Assembly: GCA_027315255.1 (NCBI GenBank)
Contig: DAHUYL010000057.1
Location: forward strand, 1 to 39,206
Length of the DNA stretch: 39,206 nucleotides
Direction of reading: 5' to 3'
Source of the DNA: Solirubrobacterales bacterium
Lineage (GTDB): Bacteria > Actinomycetota > Thermoleophilia > Solirubrobacterales > Solirubrobacteraceae
Both the position numbers and the translations under genes were made by a program. This document shows positions 25,398 to 33,474 of the stretch, one piece after another (within the stretch, counting starts at the first letter, position 1; each line of letters opens with the position of its first letter). The notes beneath the pieces are model-generated. The model saw only the letters and a program-made list of their open reading frames with translations. It was not told where the DNA came from and made no database searches.

Positions 25398-25403
25398 ACG
25401 CGT

Positions 25404-25478
25404 ATGAGCGCCGACCGCAACACCCATCTCCGCGGCTGGTCCTATCACGCGCGTCCGTACGCCTGGCGATTTAGCTAG
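25404..25478 (+). CDS. Aromatic-rich leader peptide of the aroF operon
   Basis: A 24-codon frame, ATG 25404 to TAG 25478. Its second half is packed with aromatic residues: GWSYHARPYAWRFS (residues 11-24) gives W12, Y14, Y19, W21 and F23, while the first half has none. Y14 and F23 use TAT and TTT, rare in this GC-rich window, which would sharpen ribosome stalling. It lies 127 bp before DAHP synthase, and its stop codon touches the left arm of an 11-bp inverted repeat. This is the layout of Trp/Phe-type ribosome-mediated attenuators. No peptide of this sequence is known to me; the function is inferred from composition and position. Confidence 0.7.
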   Translation: MSADRNTHLRGWSYHARPYAWRFS

Positions 25479-25547
25479 GCGCTCGGCCGACACGACCTCA
25501 CTGCCCCGGCCGGCGCGCGGGCAGAGCGACAAGAGGGGCCGAGCGCC
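25478..25547 (+). promoter_or_regulatory. Putative attenuator hairpins of the aroF operon
   Basis: GGCGCTCGGCC (25478-25488) and GGCCGAGCGCC (25537-25547) are perfectly complementary over 11 bp. Inside the 48-nt loop, CTGCCC (25501-25506) and GGGCAG (25519-25524) form a second stem. Part of the leader coding region near 25447-25456 is also complementary to CCGGCGCGCG at about 25507-25517. A ribosome at the leader stop would cover the left arm of the outer stem. No T-run follows, so release could be factor-dependent. Which structure terminates cannot be decided by eye. Confidence 0.55.
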
Positions 25548-25605
25548 GTCCTGTGGACAGACCGCGCCGCTTCTCTACAGTTCGACCCGGCGAGAGGACG
25601 ACCTC

Positions 25606-26786
25606 ATGCACCCCAGTCAGACCCGACCGATCGAGAGCTCCAGAGTGAAGCGCTCCAGACCAGCGCCGCCGCTGCACCGCGCCGCCGTGCCCGGCCCCGG
25701 GATCGTCGCCGACGCGGTGCGCGACCAGCGGATCGACCGGATCGTGCCGCTGCTGACCCCGCGCGAGCTGTTCGGCGAGCTGCCGCTCGAGCCGGACGAG
25801 ACCCGCACGCTGCTCGCCGGCCGCGCCGCCGCCCATGCCGTGCTCGACGGCGAGGACGACCGCCTGCTGGTGATCGTCGGCCCGTGCAGCGTTCACGACC
25901 CGGTCGCGTGTCGCGAGTACGCGGGGCGGCTGGCGAGCGAGGCCGCACGGCTCGGCGACGACCTGCTCGTCGCGATGCGCGTGTACTTCGAGAAGCCGCG
26001 CACCACGGTCGGCTGGAAAGGGCTGGTCAACGATCCGCACCTCGACGGCTCGGGCGACGTCAACACGGGCCTGCGGGTCGCGCGCGGGCTGCTGCTCGAC
26101 GTCCTGCGCCTCGGGCTTCCGTCGGCTGCGAGTTCCTCGACCCGATCACTCCGCAGTACATCTCCGACCTCGTCTCCTGGGGTGCGATCGGGGCGCGCAC
26201 GACCGAGTCGCAGATCCACCGCCAGCTCGGCTCGGGCCTGTCGATGCCGGTCGGCTTCAAGAACCGCACCGACGGCAACATCCAGGTCGCGGTCGACGCG
26301 GTGCGCGCGGCGGCAACCCGGCACGCGTTCGCCGGGATCGACGCCGACGGCCGCTCCGCGATCCTGCACACCCGCGGCAACCGCGACTGTCACGTGATCC
26401 TCCGCGGGGGCCGCGGCCAGCCGAACTACGGTCCCGAGCAGGTCGCGCACGCCAGCCATCTGCTGGCGGCCGCGCAGCTGCCGGTGCGACTGATGATCGA
26501 CGTCTCCCACGACAACTCCGGCAAGCAGCCGGAGCGCCAGCCGGAGGTTGCCGCCGCGATCGGCGAGCAGCTGGCCGCCGGCAACACCGCGATCGTCGGG
26601 GTGATGGTCGAGTCGTTCCTGGTCGCCGGCCGGCAGGATCCCGCCCCGCTGGAGACGCTCACCTACGGCCAGTCGATCACCGACGGCTGCCTCGGCTGGG
26701 ATGAGACCGTCGCAGTCCTCGACAACCTCGCCGGCGCGGTGCGTGCCCGCCGCGCATGCAGATCGCGGTCGTCGGTCTCGGCCTGA
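25606..26786 (+). CDS. aroF: DAHP synthase, class I (AroF/G type), one apparent 1-bp frameshift
   Basis: First enzyme of the shikimate pathway: PEP plus erythrose-4-phosphate to DAHP. The start at 25606 has GAGAGG 8 nt upstream. Frame one gives VGPCSVHDP (metal Cys), RVYFEKPRTTVGWKGLVNDP and GDVNTGLR, ending at ...LRLGLP near 26121. The sequence then continues one frame over as VGCEFLDPITPQYISDLVSW, ARTTESQIHRQLGSGLSMP, HVILRGG and DVSHDNSGKQPERQ, to SITDGCLGW. CCGTCGG where CCGGTCGG is expected means a single missing G at about 26121. Every family motif is otherwise intact, so a sequence error or a very recent mutation is likely. It sits downstream of an aromatic leader peptide and overlaps tyrA by 31 bp. 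Confidence 0.85.
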
Positions 26787-27820
26787 TCGGCGGCTCGGTC
26801 GCGCTCGCCGCCGCAGAGCGCGCGGGCGCAGCGGTCAGCGGCTGGGACGCCGATCCCGAGGCGCTCGAGGCGGCGCGCTCGCGCGGGGCCGTGCAGCACG
26901 CGGCGGCGTCGCTGGCGGAGGCGGTCGCCGGCGCGGAGGTTGTCTTCGTGGCAGTGCCTGTGGGTGCACTGCCACTCACAGTTCGGGCCGCGCTCGACGC
27001 CTGCGGCGACGGCTGCGTGGTCACGGACGTCGGCTCGGTCAAGCGCACGATCGTCGCGGCGACCTGTGACCAGCGGTTCGTCGGGGGTCACCCGCTGGCG
27101 GGCGCCGAGACCGCCGGGATCGCCCACGCCCGCGCCGACCTGTTCGACGGGGCTACCTGGTACCTGACGCCGACGGCCATCACCAGCGGCATCCTGTTCG
27201 AGCGGCTGCACCGGCTGTTGAAGGAGCTCGGGGCGCTGCCGGTGGCGATCGAGCCCGACGTCCACGACGCGCTGCTGGCGGTCGTCTCGCACCTGCCGCA
27301 CGTGCTCGCGAACGTGCTCGCCGCCGAGGCGGCGGGGGCCCTCGGGGGTGGCGAGCGCCTGCCGGCCACCGGCCCCAGCTTCCGCGACGCGACGCGAGTC
27401 GCGGGCGCGCCGAGCGCGATCTGGACCGACATCTACCTGTCGAATCGGGACGCGCTGATCGCCCGGCTCGACGCGGTCGTGGCCCGACTCGCGGACGTCC
27501 GGGCTGCGCTTGCGGCCGGCGACGGCGACTGGATCGAGGCCTGGAACGACGCGGCCGCGGGCGATCGCCGGCGGTTGCTCGAGGCCGGCGGGCCCGGCGG
27601 CGAGCTGCACGAGCTGCGCGTGTCGGTCCCCAACCGTCCGGGCGTGATCGCCGAGCTCGCGCTGTCGCTGGGCCGCGCCGGGGTCAACATCACCGATCTG
27701 GCGCTCCACCCGGCGCCCGATATGAGCGAGGGGGTGGTCGCGCTGTGGGTGGCGGCGGCGCAGAGCGCCCGCGCTCGGCAGCTGATCGACGAGCTCGGGT
27801 TCCCCGTGGCACGGGCGTGA
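26756..27820 (+). CDS. tyrA: Prephenate dehydrogenase with C-terminal ACT domain
   Basis: NAD(P)-dependent oxidative decarboxylation of prephenate to 4-hydroxyphenylpyruvate, the tyrosine branch; 354 aa. The Rossmann motif VGLGLIGGS is at residues 6-14. VTDVGSVK, GGHPLAGAETAG (substrate His) and VVSHLPHVLAN follow the TyrA family order. From about residue 284 an ACT fold (LRVSVPNRPGVIAELALSLG) gives a likely Tyr-binding feedback site. ATG 26756 is clear and overlaps the end of aroF. The stop overlaps aroA (GTGA), so translation is coupled along the operon. Confidence 0.95.
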   Translation: MQIAVVGLGLIGGSVALAAAERAGAAVSGWDADPEALEAARSRGAVQHAAASLAEAVAGAEVVFVAVPVGALPLTVRAALDACGDGCVVTDVGSVKRTIVAATCDQRFVGGHPLAGAETAGIAHARADLFDGATWYLTPTAITSGILFERLHRLLKELGALPVAIEPDVHDALLAVVSHLPHVLANVLAAEAAGALGGGERLPATGPSFRDATRVAGAPSAIWTDIYLSNRDALIARLDAVVARLADVRAALAAGDGDWIEAWNDAAAGDRRRLLEAGGPGGELHELRVSVPNRPGVIAELALSLGRAGVNITDLALHPAPDMSEGVVALWVAAAQSARARQLIDELGFPVARA

Positions 27821-29085
27821 GCGGCGCGGTGCGCGTGGCGCCGGGGAGGCCGCCGTCGCGCTGGCAGGTCCGCGTCCCCGGCTCGAAGAGCATCACCAAC
27901 CGGGCGCTGCTGCTCGCCGGCGTCGCCGCCGGCCGCTCGCGGCTGCGCCAGCCGCTGAGAGCCGACGACACCCTGGTGATGGCTCAGGCGCTGCGGGATC
28001 TGGGAGCCGGGGTGGAGCTCGACGGGGACGACTGGGTCGTGGACGGCCTCGGCGGGCCACCGCGAGCCGACGCCTCGCTGTGGTGCGGGATGGCCGGCAC
28101 GGCCGGTCGCTTCCTGGTGCCCGTCGTCTGCGCCGGCCACGGACGGTTCACGCTCGACGCTCACGAGCAGCTGCGGCGCCGCCCGCTCGGGCCGGTGCTG
28201 TCCTCGCTTCGCTCCCAGGGGGCGGCGATCGGCGGCGATGCGTTCCCGCTGAGGATCGACGCCACCGGGCTGCACGGTGGCGTCGTCGACGTCGACGCAT
28301 CGATCTCGAGCCAGTTCCTGAGCGGGCTGCTGATGGCTGCGCCGTTCGCGCGGGAACCGACCACGCTGCGGTTCGGTGCGCTCGTCAGCCGGCCGTACGT
28401 GCGGCTGACGCTCGAGACGATGGAGGCGTTCAGCGTCACCGTCGGCGTGGGCGACGGCGAGCTGGGGGTGGCGCCGCAGTCCTACCGTGCGGCCGACTAC
28501 GCCGTCGAGCCCGACGCGTCGACGGCGTCCTACTTCATCGCCGCGGCGGCGCTCAGCGGCACGATGGTGACGATCCCGTGGCTCGACCTCGACGAGACCG
28601 GGCAGGGCGACACCGAGCTCGTCGACCATCTCCGGGCGATGGGCGCGGAGGTCGTCTCGCGGGGGCCGCTGACGCTCGCCGGACCATCGCGGCTGCGGGG
28701 AGTGACCGTCGACATGGCGAACAGCTCCGACGTGTTCATGACGCTCGCGTGCGTGGCGCCGTTCGCCGAGGGGCCGACGACGATCGAGGGGATCGGCCAC
28801 GCCCGCGTGAAGGAGTCGGACCGGATCGCCGCGACCGCTTCGAACCTGCGCCGGCTCGGGATCCACGTCGACGAGGGGACCGATTTCCTGCGCGTGCATC
28901 CGGGTGTGCCCGTGGCCGATGTGCGGCTCCCGACCTACGACGACCACCGGATCGCGATGGCGTTCTCGCTGATCGGGCTCAAGGTGCCGGTCGTGCTCGA
29001 GGACCCGGACGTCGTCGCGAAGACCTGCCCGACGTTCTTTGCGCTGTGGCCGGTGACGGGCGCGTCGGTCTCAGGAGCGGGCTGA
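27817..29085 (+). CDS. aroA: EPSP synthase (3-phosphoshikimate 1-carboxyvinyltransferase)
   Basis: Adds enolpyruvyl from PEP to shikimate-3-phosphate; 422 aa from GTG 27817, which overlaps the tyrA stop. VPGSKSITNRALLLAG carries the PEP-contacting lysine K24. CGMAGTAGRFLVP is the GNAGTAxR-type motif, with Gly residues in place of the usual Asn and Arg-adjacent positions. RVKESDRIAATASNLRRLG near the C-terminus is the second family signature, followed by YDDHRIAMAFSL. Two-lobe length is normal. GTG 27829 and 27835 are alternative starts. Confidence 0.95.
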   Translation: MSGAVRVAPGRPPSRWQVRVPGSKSITNRALLLAGVAAGRSRLRQPLRADDTLVMAQALRDLGAGVELDGDDWVVDGLGGPPRADASLWCGMAGTAGRFLVPVVCAGHGRFTLDAHEQLRRRPLGPVLSSLRSQGAAIGGDAFPLRIDATGLHGGVVDVDASISSQFLSGLLMAAPFAREPTTLRFGALVSRPYVRLTLETMEAFSVTVGVGDGELGVAPQSYRAADYAVEPDASTASYFIAAAALSGTMVTIPWLDLDETGQGDTELVDHLRAMGAEVVSRGPLTLAGPSRLRGVTVDMANSSDVFMTLACVAPFAEGPTTIEGIGHARVKESDRIAATASNLRRLGIHVDEGTDFLRVHPGVPVADVRLPTYDDHRIAMAFSLIGLKVPVVLEDPDVVAKTCPTFFALWPVTGASVSGAG

Positions 29086-29100
29086 GCGGTTGGCTGACCG

Positions 29101-29715
29101 ATGGTGATCGCGATCGACGGCCCGGCCGGCGCGGGCAAGTCAACGGTTGCCCGCGCCGTGGCGCAGCGGCTCGGCTTCACCTATCTCGACACCGGGGCGA
29201 TGTACCGCTGCGTGGCGCTGGCGGCGCTCGAACGGTCCGCGGCGCCGGCGCAGGTCGCGGCGGCCCTCGAGATCTCGGTCGGCGCGCGGGTGCTGCTCGA
29301 CGGCCGCGACGTGAGCGCCGCGATTCGCGCCCCGGCGGTGTCCGAGGCCGCCTCGCGCGCCGCCGCCGACCCGGCCGTGCGGGCGGCGATGGTCGCCGAG
29401 CAGCGGCGCCTGCTCGCGAGCGGCGACTGGGTTGCCGAGGGGCGCGACATCGGCACGGTCGTCGCCCCCGACGCGGCCGTCAAGGTGTTCCTGACCGCCG
29501 ACGCCGGCGAGTGCGCCCGCCGTCGCGCGCTCGAGTTGGGAGCCGACCCCGGCACGGTGCTCGCCGAGCAGGCGATCCGAGACGAGCGCGACCGCAGCCG
29601 GGCGGTGGCGCCGCTCGAGCCGGCGCCCGACGCCGTGGCGCTCGACACGACCCGCCTGAGCGTCGAGCAGGTCGTCGCGCGGATCGCCGCGCTCGCCCGT
29701 GCCGCTCGCCCCTGA
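29101..29715 (+). CDS. cmk: Cytidylate kinase
   Basis: Phosphorylates CMP and dCMP with ATP; 204 aa. The P-loop is GPAGAGKST at residues 7-15. LDTGAMYRCVAL (nucleobase region) and VAEGRDIGTVVAPDAAVKVFLTA (read as VAEGRDIGTVV then PDAAVKVFLTA) are diagnostic, with the LID-type RDERDRSRAVAPLEPAPDA following. It lies 15 bp after aroA with no terminator between, so it is probably the last gene of the aroF-tyrA-aroA-cmk operon, a common link in actinobacteria. Confidence 0.95.
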   Translation: MVIAIDGPAGAGKSTVARAVAQRLGFTYLDTGAMYRCVALAALERSAAPAQVAAALEISVGARVLLDGRDVSAAIRAPAVSEAASRAAADPAVRAAMVAEQRRLLASGDWVAEGRDIGTVVAPDAAVKVFLTADAGECARRRALELGADPGTVLAEQAIRDERDRSRAVAPLEPAPDAVALDTTRLSVEQVVARIAALARAARP

Positions 29716-29767
29716 GCGTCGAGGTCGAGCACCCGCGTGACAGCTGCGTGACACCCCTCCTGGAAGA

Positions 29768-30863
29768 ATGCCGCCGCGCGAGATGGCGCGGCACACGATC
29801 TGGACGGAATACGGGGCGAAGATGGAACTGGCTGGACGGACACGGCCGGCACGACCGGCGCCGGCGGCGCTGGCGGGCACCGGCGGGCCGTGCGGGTCGA
29901 GCGGCGTGTTCTCCGAGTCCGGGCTGACCGCGACCTGTACGTACTCGAGCGCGAGCAATTCGGGCCTGGCCGACACGTTCACGGTCCCGGCCGTAGCGAC
30001 GAATCTGTCGATCGTCGCGGTCGGTGGCCTGGGCGGGAGCGGGGACTCAGGGGCGGCGGGAGGGTACGGCGCCTCGATCTCGGCAAGCGTGGCGACCGAC
30101 GGGTTGAGCCAGTTGAACGTCGTCGTTGCCGGCAACGGCGGCGATGCCTCGGACAACCCGGGTGGTGCGGGAGGCTTCGGCGGCGGGGGAGCCGGCGGGG
30201 CAGGAGTCGCGTTCGGTGGTGGCGGCGGCGGTGGGGGGCAACCAGCGGTGCGGGCGGAGCGGCGGGCATGCCCGGCAACATCGCGAGCTCCGCCTTCTGC
30301 CCGGGGATGGGCGGCGCGGCTGGAGGTGCCCAGGGCGGCCTCGGGGGCGCGAGCCCGTGTGGCGTGACTGGGGGCAACGGCCAGCCGGGGCTGGGCGGTG
30401 CAGGCGGCGGGCCCACGGGCGCCGCTATCGGCGGCGGTGGGGGGTGGCGGCGGCGGTCACGGCGGCGGTGGCGGAGGGGGATCCGGCACACGGTCGCGGT
30501 GTCCAACAAGTTCGACGTGTTCGACATCCACATCGAGCCATCCGGGATCGCGCGCTTCACGGTCAAGGTCGCCGCCGGCGGGCTCGTGAACGTGCTGGAA
30601 ACGGCATGGCTCGACAACTTCGCCGCGGCGGTGCGGAGCAGCAGGCTGCGGCAGCCGGCGTGGCGGCGGTTCGTGTTCGCGCGCGCCAGCCGGCGCACCA
30701 ATGCCGCTGGCACGGTGCGTTCACCGTCGAGCCGAACGTTCGCGGCTCGCGGTTGGTCGCCCACCATCGCTTCGCGGTCCGGATCCGGCTCTGGGTCACC
30801 TTCCAACCGACCGGTGGCCAGCGCGGCAGACTCGGTTTCTACGGCCTGCTCGTGATCAACTGA
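29768..30863 (+). pseudogene. Glycine-rich surface-type protein, multiply frameshifted
   Basis: Pieces in different frames join into one glycine-rich protein. They begin with CTYSSASNSGLADTFTVPAV and NLSIVAVGGLGG, the TFTVPAGV...AVGG opening typical of Gly-rich extracellular proteins. About 150 residues of GG-rich repeats with scattered Cys follow, then SNKFDVFDIHIEPSGIARF and an ending RIRLWVTFQPTGGQRG like the last beta-domain of secreted Solirubrobacterales proteins. Frame changes are needed near 30237, 30443, 30485 and 30718, mostly in G-runs. ATG 29768, 29783 or 29822 could be the start; no clear signal peptide is seen. Its stop lies 25 bp inside the convergent MOSC gene. Function unknown. 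Confidence 0.5.
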
Positions 30864-31708
30864 AGCTGACCCGCTCTGACGGGATCGCCGACGCGGATCG
30901 TGCCGTCCGCCAGGATGTCGGCGCGCAGGCCGCCACGGTGTACGAGCGCGCGCAGCAACGGGCGCGTGGCGTAGCCGTCGACGACGGTGCACGGCTCGCA
31001 CAGCCGCATGCCGCGCAGGCGCACCTCGCCGATCGTGAACTCGTGTCCGACCAGGCGGTTGAGATCGATTCCGCGGGTGACGAGGTTGCGACGGTGCTCG
31101 TCGGCCGCCAGCGGGGGCGAGAACGATGCGCACACCTCGTGCTCGATCAGCGTCAGCGCGCTGCCCGGAAGGCCGGACGGGAAGGTTCCGCGCCCCTCCG
31201 TATGACGATCGCCCTGCAGACCACGGCCGGCGATCGCGTCGGCGGCGTCGAGCGATTGCGATGGCGCGCCCGCGCTCGGGGCGACGAAGATCGATTCGAG
31301 CCGGCCGACCGTCGTCGGCGCCACGCTCGGCACGGGACGGGCGAGCGCGATGTCGCTCGCCGCGAGCACGAACCCGCGCTCGAGCGCGAACCCCTCGGCC
31401 GCCGGGGTGGGCGCGGGATCGAACACGACGCCCGACGGGACGCCGTACATCACGACCGCCCGCGGCCCGCGCTCTCCGGGTGCTCGACCGAGCCCGATCC
31501 ATGGCCCCGGCCACGAGAACCCGGCCGGATCGGCGACCGGCACGAGCCCGAGCCCGAGCCCGCCGAGCCAGCGGGAGATCCGCCAGCCGCCGACATCCTC
31601 AGCGGGCGGCGGCAGCGGCACGTCCTCGAGCGCGAGCTCGAGGATGGTCGCCACGCACGCGGCGAACGTCGCCGCCTCGGAGGATCTCGCAGCCGCGATC
31701 TCGCGCAT
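30839..31708 (-). CDS. MOSC-domain protein
   Basis: MOSC domains bind the molybdenum cofactor or act as sulfur carriers in metal-sulfur chemistry. The protein is 289 aa from ATG 31708. The first ~120 residues form an unassigned domain (FAACVATILELALEDVPLPP ... VVMYGVPSGVVFDP). The MOSC part follows from about residue 150: GRLESIFVAPSAGAP, RGLQGDRHTEGRGT, LTLIEHEV, RRNLVTRGIDLNRLVGHEF and RLCEPCTVVDGYATRPLL, which holds the conserved cysteines. It ends in the usual RADILADGTIRVGDPV. It is divergent from a MerR regulator with 49 bp between starts, suggesting that this regulator controls it. Confidence 0.85.
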   Translation of the reverse strand: MREIAAARSSEAATFAACVATILELALEDVPLPPPAEDVGGWRISRWLGGLGLGLVPVADPAGFSWPGPWIGLGRAPGERGPRAVVMYGVPSGVVFDPAPTPAAEGFALERGFVLAASDIALARPVPSVAPTTVGRLESIFVAPSAGAPSQSLDAADAIAGRGLQGDRHTEGRGTFPSGLPGSALTLIEHEVCASFSPPLAADEHRRNLVTRGIDLNRLVGHEFTIGEVRLRGMRLCEPCTVVDGYATRPLLRALVHRGGLRADILADGTIRVGDPVRAGQLQLITSRP

Positions 31709-31769
31709 CGACGCGGACGATACCCGCGCGCTTGACTCTCCACCCGGTGGAGGCCCGATGATCGACGGC
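31709..31769. promoter_or_regulatory. Divergent MOSC/MerR promoter with operator dyad
   Basis: TTGACT (31732-31737) is followed directly by the dyad CTCCACC-C-GGTGGAG (31738-31752) and GATGAT (31756-31761), an 18-bp spacer holding a dyad, the hallmark of MerR-type promoters. On the minus strand TATCGT lies 8 nt before the MOSC ATG. GGAGG within the dyad could also be a ribosome site for ATG 31758. Confidence 0.5.
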
Positions 31770-32666
31770 ATGACGATCGGCCAGCTTGCGAGGCGCACCG
31801 GACTGTCCGTCCGGACGCTGCGTTTCTACGCCGACGCCGGGGTGCTGCCCGTCGCGGGGCGGACCGACTCCGGCTACAGGGTGTTCGCCGCCGACGCGGT
31901 GGCACGAGCCCGGCTCGTGCGCACGCTCCGCGAGCTCGGCGTCGGGCTGGACGACGTCAAGCGCGTGCTCGCCGCCGAGCTGTCGCTGGCCGAGCTCGCC
32001 GCGGCTCACGCGAGCGCGATCGATGCGCAGATCCGCACGCTGCGTCTGCAGCGCGCCGTGCTGCGCGCCGTTGCCCGGTCCACCGAACCGAAGGAGCTGG
32101 AACTGATGACCGATCTCACCACACTGACCGCCGATGAGCGCCGCCGCATCCTCGACGACTACCTCGACGCGGTGTTCGGGGATGAGCAGTCCGCCGTCGG
32201 CGAGCGGATGCGGATCGGCGCGCCCGAGCTGCCGGACGACCCGACCCCCGATCAGCTCGCCGCCTGGGTCGAGCTGGTGGGGTTGCTGCGCGATCCGGAA
32301 TTCGTCGCCGCCAGCCGGCGGATGGCGCAGCGGGCACTGGGCGAAGGCACGGCGCCCGACCCCGACCAGTTCGAGCTCGGCAAGGCCGTCGTCGAACACG
32401 CCGGCGCGGCGCTCCGCGCGGGCGTCGCACCGGAGTCGGCGCAGGCGCTGGCGGTGGTCGAGCGGCTCGAGCGGCTCGCGCCGGGCGGGCCGGAGGACCG
32501 CCGCACGGCCGCCGATCGGATCGAGGCGTTCAGCGACCGGCGGGTCGCGCGCTACTGGGCGCTCGTCGCGATCGTGAACGGCTGGCCTGACCGCCAGGCA
32601 CGGGCCCCCGGCGAGATGTACGACGCCTGGGAGTGGTACGGATTGGCGCTTCGGGCGCATGGCTGA
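31758..32666 (+). CDS. MerR-family transcriptional regulator
   Basis: DNA-binding regulator of 302 aa. The N-terminal winged helix reads MTIGQLARRTGLSVRTLRFY, then ADAGVLPVAGRTDSGYRVF, the standard MerR recognition domain, followed by a coiled-coil dimerisation helix (about residues 75-115). The C-terminal ~185 residues are helical, rich in Arg, Glu and Ala, lack metal-binding Cys pairs and resemble actinobacterial MerR effector regions of unknown ligand. Start 31758 has GGAGG nearby; ATG 31770 would fit a leaderless transcript from the GATGAT box. It probably represses or activates itself and the divergent MOSC gene. Confidence 0.88.
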   Translation: MIDGMTIGQLARRTGLSVRTLRFYADAGVLPVAGRTDSGYRVFAADAVARARLVRTLRELGVGLDDVKRVLAAELSLAELAAAHASAIDAQIRTLRLQRAVLRAVARSTEPKELELMTDLTTLTADERRRILDDYLDAVFGDEQSAVGERMRIGAPELPDDPTPDQLAAWVELVGLLRDPEFVAASRRMAQRALGEGTAPDPDQFELGKAVVEHAGAALRAGVAPESAQALAVVERLERLAPGGPEDRRTAADRIEAFSDRRVARYWALVAIVNGWPDRQARAPGEMYDAWEWYGLALRAHG

Positions 32667-32691
32667 AGGTCGATCACACCGCGCGAGGCGC

Positions 32692-32738
32692 GGCTCCCCG
32701 TCTGCCGGTTTCGGTTCCCTGCGTTGAATTGGGGAGCC
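32692..32738 (+). terminator. Inverted repeat after merR, next to the IS remnant
   Basis: GGCTCCCC (32692-32699) and GGGGAGCC (32731-32738) form an 8-bp stem with a 31-nt loop, 26 bp past the MerR stop. It may be a terminator or mark the junction with the IS110 fragment. Confidence 0.35.
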
Positions 32739-32739
32739 G

Positions 32740-33474
32740 GCGTCGGCTGACGGGCTCGCGCCGCGGCATGCTCGACACGCTCGTGGCCGGCACCACCGAT
32801 CCTGTCGTGTTGGCTGAGCTCGCGCGCGGGCAGGTGCGCAAGAAGATCCGTGCGCTCCGCGGGGCGCTCGTCGGCCGCTTCGATCACGAGCACGCGCGCG
32901 TGATCGGCCAGATCCTCGCGTACACCGGCTTCTCGACGAGGCGATAGACCGGCTCTCGAGCGATATCGAGGAACGGATTGCGCCCTTTCGCGGCGCAGCG
33001 TGAGCTGCGGCTGAGCATCCCCGGCGTCAAGCAGCGTGCCGCCGAGGTGCTGATCGCCGAGATCGGTATCGACATGACCGCCTTCCCCACCCCCAAGCAG
33101 GGCCGAGTGTGCCCCGGCAACGACCAGTCCGCCGGCAAACGCCGCTCCGGAGCCACCCGCAAAGGCAGCAAATGACTGCGGGGCTGATTGATCGAAGCTG
33201 CGCTCGCCGCGACCAAGACCAAGGACTGCTACCTCGCCGCCCAATACCAGCGACGCCGCGGCCGCCGCGGCCACTCCAGCTCCAGAGCCATCACCGCAGT
33301 CGGCCACTCGTTCCTCACGATCGCCTGGCACATGCTCACCAACGGCGAGCTGTACTGCGAACTCGGCGGCCACTACTGCACCCGCCAGAACCCAGAGAAG
33401 ACCACCAGGCGGCTCGTGCGACAGCCCGAACCGCTCGGCCACGTCACGCTCGAGCCCCGGGAGGTCGCCGCGTG
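32740..33474 (+). pseudogene. Decayed IS110-family transposase (C-terminal part)
   Basis: Fragments in three frames align in order with the C-terminal two-thirds of IS110/IS116-type DEDD transposases: RGMLDTLVAGTTDPVVLAEL and RKKIRALRGALVGRFDHEHA; LDEAIDRLSSDIEERIAPF; LSIPGVKQRAAEVLIAEIG, MTAFPTPKQ and CPGNDQSAGKRRSGATRKGS; then IEAALAATKTKDCYLAAQYQ, AVGHSFLTIAWHMLTNGE and LVRQPEPLGHVTLEP. Frame changes lie near 32930 and 32990, about seven residues are deleted after PKQ, and a TGG-to-TGA change stops the frame at 33173. The N-terminal catalytic domain is absent. It is dead, old insertion debris. Confidence 0.85.

Noticed and set aside
26112..26130. Programmed frameshift in aroF
   Set aside because: No slippery heptamer or stimulatory stem is seen, and class I DAHP synthases are not known to use one; a missing base explains it better.
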